From the NCBI GenBank assembly GCA_003164815.1, contig PLUF01000071.1:1-59339 (forward strand): a stretch of DNA of 59,339 nucleotides. Direction: 5' to 3'. Below are positions 47,967 to 57,049 of this stretch, piece by piece. The notes under the pieces were generated by a model. It did not search any database. It was not told where the DNA came from and saw only the letters and a program-made list of their open reading frames with translations. Position 1 is the stretch's first letter. Each line of letters begins with the position of its first letter. Position numbers and translations under genes: made by a program. Source of the stretch: Candidatus Gagatemarchaeum stordalenia. GTDB lineage: Archaea > Thermoproteota > Nitrososphaeria > Nitrososphaerales > Gagatemarchaeaceae.

Positions 47967-48824
47967 TTGGTTGAGAGGGACCCGACGTTCTTAGAAGAAA
48001 TTACACTCAAGACAAAGGACTACCTCGACCGTTCAAGCATCGCAGTCGACCGCGAGCTGGAACGGTACTCGAGTTCCCGCTTCTTCGGTCCCCTGAAGTA
48101 CGCCCTTGAGGGCGGCAAGAGGATAAGGCCGGTGATAGCGCTCCTCTCCTCTGAGAGCGTCGGCTCGAAGGACGACAGCGTGCTGGACGCGGCTGTTGCA
48201 GTCGAGCTTCTCCACGCTGAGTCGATAATCCACGACGACATCATAGACCAGGAGGTCGCGAGGAGGGGCAAGGCCGCGTTTCACGTAAGGTATGGCTACA
48301 GCGCCTCGCTTCTCACAGCCGACTTCGTCTTCGCCATGATCCTCGCCATCTCCTCGAGGTATCCCGACAGGAGGGTCGCGCACACTCTCAGCAAGGCGGC
48401 GCTGCAGATGTGCGAGGGCGAGTACATGGAACTAACGATCGACCCGATCACGTACAAGCTCGGTTGGGACGAGTACATCGACATAATCTACAACAAGACC
48501 GGCGCGCTCTTCCAGACCGCGACGCAGCTGGGCGCGATCATCGGAGGAGGGACCAACGAACAGATCGAGGCGCTTGCGAGCTATGGAAAATACCTGGGTA
48601 TAGCGTACCAGGTCCACGACGACCTGCTCGACTGGGGCGCCAAGGACAAGGTCACCCTGGCTCTGAAGCAGGGGAACGAGGAGAGCTCAATACTTACCGA
48701 GCTAAGATCCCTCACCCACAGCTACTCGAAGAAGGCCAAGGAACAGCTGTCGCTCCTCCCGGAGAGCAAAGCCCGCGGGCTGCTCTGGGAGCTGACGGAC
48801 TTCTCGGTCCAGCGCGACTTCTAA
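47967..48824 (+). CDS. Polyprenyl (geranylgeranyl diphosphate type) synthase
   Basis: A 285-residue trans-prenyltransferase making isoprenoid diphosphates for archaeal membrane lipids. Landmarks: GGKRIRPVIALL, the first Asp-rich motif IIHDDIIDQEVARRGK, GEYMELT, the Lys-Thr-Gly-Ala-Leu motif in YNKTGALFQTA, and the second Asp-rich motif YQVHDDLLDWGAKDK (DDxxD in each). The start is TTG 47967, downstream of a TATA box (gttaaataata, centre about 47927). A geranylgeranyl reductase gene lies 2 kb away, in keeping with lipid synthesis. Confidence 0.9.
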   Translation: MVERDPTFLEEITLKTKDYLDRSSIAVDRELERYSSSRFFGPLKYALEGGKRIRPVIALLSSESVGSKDDSVLDAAVAVELLHAESIIHDDIIDQEVARRGKAAFHVRYGYSASLLTADFVFAMILAISSRYPDRRVAHTLSKAALQMCEGEYMELTIDPITYKLGWDEYIDIIYNKTGALFQTATQLGAIIGGGTNEQIEALASYGKYLGIAYQVHDDLLDWGAKDKVTLALKQGNEESSILTELRSLTHSYSKKAKEQLSLLPESKARGLLWELTDFSVQRDF

Positions 48825-48825
48825 T

Positions 48826-49371
48826 TCAGTGCGGGAAGATCGAGGGCACTTCGCCCTGAGAGAACCCGATCCCTACCTGCGGAAAGACTCCCAGGCCGAT
48901 CATCAGCGCGACCAGGACTGCGACGAAGACCCTCTTGTCCGCCTTGTCCGGGATGATGATCTCCTTGAAGAGTGGCTTGAAGAGGTCAGCGAAGTTCTGC
49001 AGGATGCCCCCGTACCTCCCGGCATACTGCGGCCCCACCCTGAGCTGGATCTTCGCGACGAACTTCCTCTCCACCCAGATCATGAAAACCGTCGAGAAGA
49101 CGGCCGCGAAGGTGAATCCAGGGAACGTCGTGAACAGGAAGAGGCTCTTTGTCGGTTCGCTCTGGGTCGTCTGCATAAGATAGTTCGAGACGCCCTGCGG
49201 GTCTGTCAGGGCGGCCGCGACGACGTGGATGAGATCGATCCCCAGGAAGACCCTAAGGATTAGGTACGCTGGTATAGACGCGATGCCGACGAGGAGAAAG
49301 AGCCAGGGTATCAGGAGGAGGACGTGCTTCACAAACCCGCGAAAGGTTGTGATGGTCTTTGGCACGCTCAC
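48826..49371 (-). pseudogene. N-terminal fragment of NADH-quinone oxidoreductase subunit H (NuoH)
   Basis: A 181-residue frame from GTG 49371 (a TATA box, centre about 49402, fits a leaderless start). It has two to three membrane segments and the NuoH quinone-site signature MIWVERKFVAKIQLRVGPQYAGRYG, then LADLF-like NFADLFKPLFKEIIIPDKADK. Complete NuoH has about 330-400 residues and eight helices; this stops after the third, just before the convergent GGPP synthase end. No other complex I gene is nearby. It may be a truncated relic, though the intact promoter and long open frame allow a short functional protein. Confidence 0.7.
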
Positions 49372-49435
49372 GCAACCGTAGGCGGCGCGAAGCCTCACTT
49401 TATTTGAACGTTGTTATTGAAAACGACGAATTATG

Positions 49436-51091
49436 TTAAATGAGGCTGCTTGCGTAGTCCTCGAGCCTCTGCCTGTAGACGCTCCTGGGAGGGAATCCGA
49501 TGCCTGTAAGGTAGGTGGAGAACTTCACCCGCTTCTTCGGGTCCGTGATCCGCTCCTCGATCGCACGGATCTCCTCGCCCACAACGGCGTAGCAGGTCGC
49601 GTAACCAGGGAACATCCCCTCGTGCGCCGGGAAGAGGTTGTAGTACATGTCCCTGCGCGGGACGCCCGTGTACTTCAGGGCCCAGTCCAGGAACTCGAAG
49701 AGTCCTTGGTTGCCGGTGTTGATCCTTACGTCCCCGATTACCCTGAGGAACCTTATCAGCCTGCACTTCCTTGTCTCGAGCTCTATCTCCAGGTTTAGCA
49801 GGTCGAAGCCGCCGAACTTCTCGAGGAGCGCGACGTAGTTCCTCTCCGCCTTCGTCAGGGGTTGCTTTCCCTTCAGCGCAAGAGAAGCCTCGAGGAATTC
49901 CCTCTCCCTGTTGAAGGAGAGGCCCTCGGTGATGGGTCCCGAGAGGAGGGTCGGCAGGAGCTCCAGCTCGGTCGCCTTCCCCCCGAACCTGTGGACGCTG
50001 TTCGAGTGGTTGACACAGTGCCCGTATTCCTCGTGGACCAGAAGGTTGATGAGCTGTGATACGGACTTGGCGGGGTTCCTCTTCGGGTCGGTGGTGAGGT
50101 AGTAGAGCTGGAACGGCTTCTTCGTGAACGTGTCTAGGAATCCCGCCGCGCCAGTGGGCAGCGTGCCTGTGAGGAAGGGAGGAGTCTCGATTACCTTGGT
50201 CTTGTACTGCTTGTTTATCTTGACGACCGACTCGTTCGCGAACTCCTGGACTACCTTCCGGATGGAGTTGGTGGTCCGGAGGAGCTGCTCCGGCCTCAAC
50301 TTCCGCCTCTCTACGACCTTCTTCTCCACGGCCTCCGGGGTCGCGGCGCAACGGTAGTGCTTGGACAGCTTGGTCACGACTTCCCTGTACTTGGGGAGCT
50401 CCTCGTCGATCCATGCGAGCGCCTTCTGTTCCAGCTCGTCGGGGGTCTCGCTGTAGTCGAACCCACCCTCGAGTGCGACGCGGTAGAACCTCTCCCTGCC
50501 GAGGGAGAACTTCTGCTTCTGGAAGACCTTCTCGACCTCCTCGAATGTGCCGGACCCGAATCCTTCGAGTTCGAAGAACTTGACGAACTTGTTGACCCTC
50601 TCGGACAGTCGGTCGCAGTCCTCCTTCAGCTTCTTGCTCTTTGTGGTGCGCTTGACCGAGTTGAGAATTTCGAGGACACCATCGAGCCTGTAGAGCGTGA
50701 GAGCCTTGACCGCGGTCGGAACCTTGACGGACCTGAACCTCTTCTGCGTGGCGTCGATTGCCTTCGAGGCTGCGGCGAGCAGAGAGATCAGGTTCTTCTC
50801 GTTCACGCCCTCCTTCGTGAGGTGAGCGAATATCGAGCCTACGATGTCGTCCAGCACGACCTGAGGCTCGGGAAGGAGCAGGCCGACCTCTAGGCTGTCG
50901 AGGACCTTGGACTGGACGTCGTTCTCGGCGCGGCGCCTCAGGGCCCTCACCCTCTGCAGTGCGTCCTTGATGTTCTGCTCGCTGGGCAGGAAGAGTCTCC
51001 CGGCATACTCGTCCCATCCGAGCTGGTAGGCGCCGGAGGGGCTCAGTTCCTTCCAGAGCTCGATGATGTCCGCGTCGAGAGACTTGTACAC
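49436..51091 (-). CDS. Putative zinc metallopeptidase with HEEYGH motif
   Basis: A 551-residue soluble, mostly helical protein. The C-terminal half has LLVHEEYGHCVNHSNS near residue 350 and ITEGLSFNREREFLEA about 35 residues later, resembling the metal site of gluzincins (HExxH plus downstream Glu), but with one extra residue: H-E-x-x-x-H. The general plan recalls DUF885- and M3/M32-like peptidases. The N-terminal 300 residues are charged and helical. GTG start, one base after the geranylgeranyl reductase stop (TAGCGTG), so the two are co-transcribed. The substrate is unknown. Confidence 0.65.
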   Translation of the reverse strand: MYKSLDADIIELWKELSPSGAYQLGWDEYAGRLFLPSEQNIKDALQRVRALRRRAENDVQSKVLDSLEVGLLLPEPQVVLDDIVGSIFAHLTKEGVNEKNLISLLAAASKAIDATQKRFRSVKVPTAVKALTLYRLDGVLEILNSVKRTTKSKKLKEDCDRLSERVNKFVKFFELEGFGSGTFEEVEKVFQKQKFSLGRERFYRVALEGGFDYSETPDELEQKALAWIDEELPKYREVVTKLSKHYRCAATPEAVEKKVVERRKLRPEQLLRTTNSIRKVVQEFANESVVKINKQYKTKVIETPPFLTGTLPTGAAGFLDTFTKKPFQLYYLTTDPKRNPAKSVSQLINLLVHEEYGHCVNHSNSVHRFGGKATELELLPTLLSGPITEGLSFNREREFLEASLALKGKQPLTKAERNYVALLEKFGGFDLLNLEIELETRKCRLIRFLRVIGDVRINTGNQGLFEFLDWALKYTGVPRRDMYYNLFPAHEGMFPGYATCYAVVGEEIRAIEERITDPKKRVKFSTYLTGIGFPPRSVYRQRLEDYASSLI

Positions 51092-51092
51092 G

Positions 51093-52562
51093 CTACTCGG
51101 CTACCTCGATGGGTTTGAACCGTTCGGTGGTCTCCTCTATCTCTCCGAGCAGGGTCTTCTTCCAGGCGACGAAGCCCGCGGGTGTCGTCGGGTAGGCCAG
51201 GTTGTGCTGTACGAGGGTCTGGGACTTCTTTGCCGTGTACCTCAGCCCCTTGGCGAGGTCGTACTCGCTGAGAGCCCGGAGGAGGAGGATGGGGTTCATC
51301 ATCTGGGTCCTGTTGAACTCCGGATGGCGCCTCTCGCTTATCGCCCTGATGTCTTCCTCCGAAAGGAAGTGCTTCATCCCGTAGTTGATCTGCTCGTTGG
51401 TGAGCGTCTGCAGGTATCTCCTGAGGACCTCGAAGCTCGCCATCTGGTAGCCGTGGGTGGTCATATACTCGACGTTGTAGCCCCAGAGCGCCTCCTGACT
51501 GTAGTCCTTGGCTTCGAGCGCGTGGGCGACGACCTTTCCGAGGATCACGCCTGCGTACATGGACGGCCCTATGCCTCCGGCGTCGAGCGGCCTGGGGAGC
51601 CACGCCGCGTCGCCCACGACCGCGAACCCATTGGCGACCATGCAGTCGTTGTGCCTGCGCACAGGGACCTGCCAGTTGCCCTTCGAGTTGCCGTCGAAGG
51701 CCTGACCGGCCGACAGGCGCCAGGTCTTGATCGCCGGATTGTCCTTCACGTACTTGTCAATCAGGCTCTGGAGGTTGTCGTTGAGCTTGAACTTCTTGTT
51801 CCGACGGTTTAGACCGGACTTGGAGACGCCCAGGCCGATGTTGACCCTGTTCTTCCCTTTGGGGAAGACCCAGGCGTAGCCCGCCGGGGCGATGAACTGG
51901 TCGAGATGGATCAGGCAGTAGTCCGGAGTGAAGAACGTCTCGTCTTCCTTCCCCTGCTCGAAGTCGAGGATGTACCTGCCGGTCGCCTCGATGTCGTCCA
52001 TGTCGATCTCCTTCTCGATGTAGCTCTCGATGGGGAGGAACTTTCTCAGCACCGACGAGGACCCCGTCGCGTCGATGACGATCTTGGCCGTGGCCTTGAA
52101 GGGAGTCCCGTCGTCGGCCCTCCCGGTCACCCCCGTGACGTAGCCGTTCTCGGCGACCAGCCTGTCCGCGCTCAGGTTGAACTTGAACTCGACGTCGAAG
52201 CTCTTCGCGTCCCTCACCTGCCTCTGAGGCAGGAGCTTCCTGTTCAGGATGAAACCCTCTCCCTCGAACCTGACCTTGGTCTTGTGGTCGGGGGAGTAGA
52301 CCAGGACTCCCTTCACGGGGTGCTCCAGCTCGGGCGATTCGTACTTGACCCCGATGTTCTTCTCAAGGAACCGGAGGCTATTCATGCTGGTGGCGTCGCC
52401 GCACGTCCAGCCGTTGTTGGTCTTCTTCCCCGCCTCCTCCGGTGGGTTCCGGTCCAACACCAGGATTCTGGCCGACTTCTTCGAGTAAAAACCGATGGCA
52501 GACGCAGTGATCAGTCCCGCCATGCCGCCGCCTGCAATTATTACATCGTAGTCGGTCTTCAA
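51093..52562 (-). CDS. Geranylgeranyl reductase family flavoprotein
   Basis: A 489-residue FAD-dependent reductase. It has the N-terminal dinucleotide motif DVIIAGGGMAGLITASAIGF, LVLDRNPPEEAG, VIDATGSSSVLRKFL, and the family hallmark AGYAWVFPKGKNRVNIGLG near residue 245, then VGDAAWLPRPLDAGGIGPSM. Such enzymes saturate geranylgeranyl chains of archaeal lipids or of quinones. It is longer than typical digeranylgeranylglycerophospholipid reductases (about 400), with an added C-terminal region. Leaderless TTG start at 52562, with its TATA box (tttttaagc) 27 nt upstream. It heads an operon with the metallopeptidase. Confidence 0.85.
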   Translation of the reverse strand: MKTDYDVIIAGGGMAGLITASAIGFYSKKSARILVLDRNPPEEAGKKTNNGWTCGDATSMNSLRFLEKNIGVKYESPELEHPVKGVLVYSPDHKTKVRFEGEGFILNRKLLPQRQVRDAKSFDVEFKFNLSADRLVAENGYVTGVTGRADDGTPFKATAKIVIDATGSSSVLRKFLPIESYIEKEIDMDDIEATGRYILDFEQGKEDETFFTPDYCLIHLDQFIAPAGYAWVFPKGKNRVNIGLGVSKSGLNRRNKKFKLNDNLQSLIDKYVKDNPAIKTWRLSAGQAFDGNSKGNWQVPVRRHNDCMVANGFAVVGDAAWLPRPLDAGGIGPSMYAGVILGKVVAHALEAKDYSQEALWGYNVEYMTTHGYQMASFEVLRRYLQTLTNEQINYGMKHFLSEEDIRAISERRHPEFNRTQMMNPILLLRALSEYDLAKGLRYTAKKSQTLVQHNLAYPTTPAGFVAWKKTLLGEIEETTERFKPIEVAE

Positions 52563-53003
52563 ACGTCACGACCCCGTCAGTTCCGCTTAAAAAGGCGAGC
52601 GTGGGACGGGCTCAGCTTTGGCGCCTCCCGAGCGCTTGGCCCAAGCTGGAGAGCGGACTCTCACGCCACTAACATGCGGTGATTATCCCAAGTGCACTGG
52701 GTATAAGTTCTCAAGGGGCTCGAACTTCGTCTGAAGTCAATTGACAGAGACAATCGAGGGGGAAGGCATGACGAAGACTCATCCCCCATGGCTCAGGACG
52801 GCGGATGGTATCCTGTTCAGCGCCGACGATGCAGCGGTTCTTGGCTCTTCGGGCCAGGGACTGAGGTGGAGTGGCAACGAGGCGAGACTCGGTCCTGGTT
52901 TGCATTCCGCAGGGGAGAGCACCCGAGTCTGCCAGAGGCCGGGGGGCGCGGAACTAACTCGAAGTGAGCGAACCTTATACGAAGGAGGGCGCCGGTGATG
53001 CTG
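52563..53003. other. Divergent promoter stretch with a doubtful 85-codon ORF
   Basis: About 440 bases. A frame from TTG 52741 to TGA 52998 on the plus strand would give 85 residues of unusual, Gly/Arg-rich composition, with a TATA-like gtataag near 52701. It ends inside the next gene's promoter: the TATA box ccttatac (centre about 52977) sits 27 nt before ATG 53004. I regard the ORF as probably spurious. Confidence 0.35.
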
Positions 53004-54248
53004 ATGACAGATCGGACACTGAAGCGCGGCGAGACGGCCACGCTTGGGGTCGTTGACGGGGACCTCCAGGTCGGCCGCAAAGCGACGATCAAGGCTGAAG
53101 CAGGCGGGAAGGTCGTCGTCACCGGTGACGTCATCTTCGACGGGAGCGCCACGGTCGATTGCAGCCTCGAGTGCAACTCGGTCGAGGTGAAGGCGGCCCC
53201 TCATACCGGGGGCACGATAAAGGTCAACGGCGATCTCACCGCTCGCGAGGAGGTCGACGTTGCCGACTCCTTGGAGGTCTCGGGGACGGCATCCGCGGAG
53301 GGTTTCGATGTCGGTGGCCACATGTCGGCAGGCTCAGTACTTTCGAAACGCGTGCGGGTGGGCGGCCACTTCAGGGTCAAGGGCGCCCTCGAGTCGGACA
53401 GCGTGGACGTAGCCGGACATCTGTCGGCTTTGGGGAAAGTGAAGGTGGTCGACCTGCACGTCGGTGGGCACGCCGAAGTCGGCGGGGGCACTATCAGCGG
53501 CAACATCCAGGTCAGGGGACACATCGAGGTGAGGTCTCGTCTCGAATACGGCGAGCTCCAGACCTACGGTCAAGTCTCCCTTGCAGGGGGGAGCAAAGGC
53601 GAGCGCCTCTCGGTGCTTGGAAGGGTGAAATTCGCCGGAGACTCGACCTGCAGGAGCCTTGAAGTGAAGGGGGCAGCCGAGGCGAAAGGCGACCTCGCCG
53701 CTGAGGAGATTGACGTTCTGGGGATGATGCGCGTGACGGGGCACCTAACGGTTTCGAAGGGGTTCAAGGTCCTTGGTATCGCGGACATCAGGGGACGTGT
53801 CGACTGCCAGAAGCTCGTCGTCGAGGGCAGGCTGAACGCGGAGAAGGCGGTCGTCGTCGACGAAGCCGACGTGAGCGGCGAGCTGAGGACCGTCGGCGGA
53901 ATGAAGGCTGCCTCGATTGCCGTCAGGAGGGGCGCGAAGGTTACCGGACCTCTTGTCGGGGGGCAGGTCGAAATCGGGGAGAAGCCGGGATTCGGCCAGT
54001 GGCCCTCGGTCTGGTCGGAGGTGAGGGGAAGGATCGGACAGATGACCGACGTCGAGGACGTGTACGGACGGAGCGTCAGAATAGCGGCGTACTCTCAAGC
54101 GAAGCGGGTCTTCGCAGATGAAGTGCAGATGGACAACGGGAGCATCGCCCACCAGGTGACCTATACCAAGGACATTAGACTGACCCCGCAGTACTACATC
54201 CATCTACCTCCCCAGAAGACGGACAAGCTGCCAGACCCCCCGCTCTAG
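53004..54248 (+). CDS. Bactofilin-like beta-helix protein with a histidine ladder
   Basis: A 414-residue cytosolic protein made almost entirely of short beta-strand repeats of roughly 17 residues, as in polymer-forming bactofilins, but far longer than bacterial ones (about 120-200). Repeats such as VRVGGHFRVKGALESDS and VDVAGHLSALGKVKV bring a Gly-His to the same place in five successive turns (His106, 122, 139, 156, 173 from this start). It ends in a Pro-rich tail. ATG 53004 is leaderless with respect to a TATA box 27 nt upstream. The next gene is a winged-helix regulator 29 bases on. Likely a scaffold or filament; possible metal binding is inference. Confidence 0.75.
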   Translation: MTDRTLKRGETATLGVVDGDLQVGRKATIKAEAGGKVVVTGDVIFDGSATVDCSLECNSVEVKAAPHTGGTIKVNGDLTAREEVDVADSLEVSGTASAEGFDVGGHMSAGSVLSKRVRVGGHFRVKGALESDSVDVAGHLSALGKVKVVDLHVGGHAEVGGGTISGNIQVRGHIEVRSRLEYGELQTYGQVSLAGGSKGERLSVLGRVKFAGDSTCRSLEVKGAAEAKGDLAAEEIDVLGMMRVTGHLTVSKGFKVLGIADIRGRVDCQKLVVEGRLNAEKAVVVDEADVSGELRTVGGMKAASIAVRRGAKVTGPLVGGQVEIGEKPGFGQWPSVWSEVRGRIGQMTDVEDVYGRSVRIAAYSQAKRVFADEVQMDNGSIAHQVTYTKDIRLTPQYYIHLPPQKTDKLPDPPL

Positions 54249-54277
54249 AATGGACACTGTGGTGAGAGGGAGCGCGA

Positions 54278-54565
54278 ATGGGTCGTAGGAACTCCAAGAG
54301 GTCGAGGATGGACATCTTCGCAGAGATCCTTGAGGTGATCACGCGCTATCCCGAAGGGGTGAGGATAACCAGGCTGTCCTATGGGGTCGGGGTCCCCGTA
54401 GACAGACTGAAGACCCAGGTGGAGGCACTCTGCTCGAACGGCCTAGTAAGGAGGTCGACTAACGAAGAGGACGTCCTCTACGGTGCCACTTCGCGCGGCT
54501 TGGAGTTTCTCGAGACCTACTGGAAGATGAGGAGCTTCTTCGAGATCCTCGGCGAGGAGCCTTGA
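54278..54565 (+). CDS. Small archaeal winged-helix DNA-binding protein (HTH_45 type)
   Basis: A 95-residue protein with one winged helix: DIFAEILEVITRYPEGVRITRLSYGVGVP, recognition helix VDRLKTQVEALCSNGLV and the wing VLYGATSRGLEFLETY. This plan is common among small thaumarchaeal and crenarchaeal regulators. It has a basic N-terminus (GRRNSKRSR). It lies downstream of the bactofilin-like gene with an SD-like gaggga, so is likely in its operon and may regulate it. Confidence 0.8.
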   Translation: MGRRNSKRSRMDIFAEILEVITRYPEGVRITRLSYGVGVPVDRLKTQVEALCSNGLVRRSTNEEDVLYGATSRGLEFLETYWKMRSFFEILGEEP

Positions 54566-54681
54566 CGAACTCTCCTCCGATAAGACGAATCGCCGTCCTA
54601 GTGGCGGCCTCGGTCGAGCAGCGGTCAAGCAGGACCATCCGTGCACAAGGCGTTTATACCGGGAACCATCCTTTTCGCTAG

Positions 54682-56970
54682 ATGAGGGTCTGGACGAGAC
54701 GGGTAATTTCGGCCTCTCTTCTGATAATCCTTCTCTCGATGGGGACACCCTACTCTGCCCACGCAGCTAGCTTCGCCTCGGCGCCCAAACCGGTCCCGAC
54801 CGCCGCCTGCGGTTCGAGCCTAGCATCCGCCGCCTCCGGGACGGCGGCCCAGTTCAGAGGGCACCAGGAGCCCCCGCCTTCCTCGACCGCCTACGACGAG
54901 CAGATCGGCATGACGTTCACGCAGAGCTTCTCGTCACTGGAGTACAACGTGACGGCCGTCGCGGAGACCGACCCTGTGCTTGACGACGGGCCCGGCTACC
55001 TCCTCAACGGGCTGGCCAACACGGGCTACTGGTATCAGGTCGGTCTCTCCTGGAACTGGTCGCCGGGACAGACCCCCGGGACGGGCTTCGACATGAACTA
55101 CGAGGTCTTCGACACCTCTCAGAACTCGATCTTCCCCACGGACGGCGGCGGCGGGGTCATCGCGTTCTCGGGGAGCGTCAACCCCGGCGACACCGTGCTC
55201 CTCAACCTGTACTTCTCAAGCTCGAGCGTGGTGATGGCCGCCGAGGACATTAGTACCGGGTCGTTCGCGTCCGAGACCTACGGAGCGCTGGGAGGGACGT
55301 GTTTCGTCGGCTCCCCGAGCGGTCCGGCGAACTCCAACGGCTACTTTACGGGCCTCATGACCGAGTGGTACCACGGCGACCCGTACTTTGCGAACGGAGA
55401 GCAGGTAAGCTACTCCGACAGCACGTTCGGGCTCTCCTCCGCATGGATGTGGATGGACGAGTTCAACTCGAACACCTTGCAAGCGGTGTTCTCCGCCGAG
55501 ACCGGGTCGCCCGTCGCATACACATCTCCCAGCAAGCTGCAGGAGTTCTCCTTCAACGGCACGGACGAGTTCAGCGACGCCTACGAGTTCGTGACCGGGA
55601 ACCTGACCAGCACGACGACTCCCACCACCTTCCCGCTCACCTTCAGCTACTCGGTCTCCGGAGGATCGACCGGCTCAGTCTCTCCCACCCTGGCCTACGT
55701 CTCCAACGGCGTCCCGCTGACGGCGACTCTGAACGCAACTGCGGTCACCTACAACCTGGACCAGGGGAGCACCTGGAGCGTCTCACAAGTCCTCGGCGGG
55801 AGCTCCAGTACGGAGCGATGGGAGACAGTTGAGGCCACCACTGGCACAGCGAGTTCGGCACAGACGATCGCCTTCGTGTACTATCATCAATTCTGGGTCG
55901 TCTTCGTCTTCAGCGTCATCGGCGAGGGGACCGGCTATTCTGCGCCTAGCGTCACGTACCAATCATTCGGGTCTTCGGAGACCCTCGTCGCCTCACCGAC
56001 GCCCATTCCCCAGGGCGTTTGGGCCGACGCTGGCTCGCACTACAGCTATGGGGACCCACTTCCTGGCTCGTCAAGCAGCGAGAGATGGAACTCGGATGGC
56101 GCATCGGGAACTGTGAAAGGCGCGGGCGCTCTTACGGCTACGTATGTACGACAGTACTCGGTCGTCGTCGAGGCTTCTTTCACCGGGAGTGGTATCTTCC
56201 CGTCGGTCGAACTGAGGTCGACGAGCTACGGTCTTCCGCTCCTCGGCACGGTAGTGCTAGGCACAAACTCGTTCTGGCTCGACGCTAACGCGTCTTACTC
56301 GATGCCGCAGACGATATCGCTCTCACAGGGCGAGCGCTGGGCGACCAACGGAACCACGACCGGGACGGTCTCTGGCCCGCTCTCAATCGCGCTGGACTAC
56401 CAGTACGAGTACTACGTCTCGATCGGATTGAACAACCCAGACGGGGGCACAATCTCTGAGGCCTCCGGATGGTATCTCCCCGGGACGTCCTTGCAGCTGA
56501 CGGCAACGCCAAGTTCAGGTTGGCAATTCGAGGGCTGGAGCGGCTTTGGGAGCCCTAGCTCTGCCGGTGGCCTTGATCTCGTCCTGGGAGGACCCTTCAA
56601 CTCTACTGCACTGTTCTACCCCGGAATCACAGTGATTGCGGACGGCCCAGTCTCGGTCTCCTATCAGGATGGCTCTACCTCCGGGACGGTGTCTGCCGGG
56701 ACACGAACGGTCGTCTACTTGCCTCCGAACTCGACGCTTTCGGTGAGGGCGTCCCCTGCTCCGTTTCTCTACTCCTTTACCGGTTGGAGCGGAGCGAACA
56801 CCTCGAACAACCCGAGCACCTCGTTCCTAGTCAACGTGCCCGAGGCTGTGACTGCGAATTCCTCGTACAGCTACTCTGATATCGCGATAATACTCGTCGT
56901 AGCGATTCTGATCCTTCTGGGCGTCATCCTTGCTCTGCGGATGACCAAGGATACGGTGACTGGAATCTAG
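54682..56970 (+). CDS. Large secreted, membrane-anchored surface protein with repeated beta domains
   Basis: A 762-residue protein: a cleavable signal (VISASLLIILLSMGTPYSAHA), an N-terminal beta-sandwich-like domain (about 45-305; FTQSFSSLEYNVTAV, WYQVGLSWNWSPG), then at least three related units of about 90-100 residues marked by (S/G)ERW and TGTVSG-type turns followed by YxxQYxVxV, two later GWSG units (FEGWSGFG, FTGWSGAN), and a C-terminal membrane anchor (IAIILVVAILILLGVILAL). The many NxS/T sites suggest N-glycosylation. Its TATA box (cgtttatacc) is 27 nt before the ATG. It is probably an adhesin or S-layer-associated protein; no enzyme motif is seen. Confidence 0.78.
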   Translation: MRVWTRRVISASLLIILLSMGTPYSAHAASFASAPKPVPTAACGSSLASAASGTAAQFRGHQEPPPSSTAYDEQIGMTFTQSFSSLEYNVTAVAETDPVLDDGPGYLLNGLANTGYWYQVGLSWNWSPGQTPGTGFDMNYEVFDTSQNSIFPTDGGGGVIAFSGSVNPGDTVLLNLYFSSSSVVMAAEDISTGSFASETYGALGGTCFVGSPSGPANSNGYFTGLMTEWYHGDPYFANGEQVSYSDSTFGLSSAWMWMDEFNSNTLQAVFSAETGSPVAYTSPSKLQEFSFNGTDEFSDAYEFVTGNLTSTTTPTTFPLTFSYSVSGGSTGSVSPTLAYVSNGVPLTATLNATAVTYNLDQGSTWSVSQVLGGSSSTERWETVEATTGTASSAQTIAFVYYHQFWVVFVFSVIGEGTGYSAPSVTYQSFGSSETLVASPTPIPQGVWADAGSHYSYGDPLPGSSSSERWNSDGASGTVKGAGALTATYVRQYSVVVEASFTGSGIFPSVELRSTSYGLPLLGTVVLGTNSFWLDANASYSMPQTISLSQGERWATNGTTTGTVSGPLSIALDYQYEYYVSIGLNNPDGGTISEASGWYLPGTSLQLTATPSSGWQFEGWSGFGSPSSAGGLDLVLGGPFNSTALFYPGITVIADGPVSVSYQDGSTSGTVSAGTRTVVYLPPNSTLSVRASPAPFLYSFTGWSGANTSNNPSTSFLVNVPEAVTANSSYSYSDIAIILVVAILILLGVILALRMTKDTVTGI

Positions 56971-57049
56971 ACAGACCGATCAGGAACAAGAAAAACAGGA
57001 ATGAGACAGCCCGGTTGCGTAATAATGCAACCGGACCGTCCCGTGCAGC

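Noticed and set aside
49431-51017. Minus-strand ORF of 528 codons overlapping the metallopeptidase
   Set aside because: It is a frame-shifted shadow of the metallopeptidase, Arg/Gly/Glu/Gln-rich and without domain features.
52741-52998. 85-codon ORF upstream of the bactofilin-like gene
   Set aside because: Odd composition, and its 3' part covers the TATA box and start region of the next gene.
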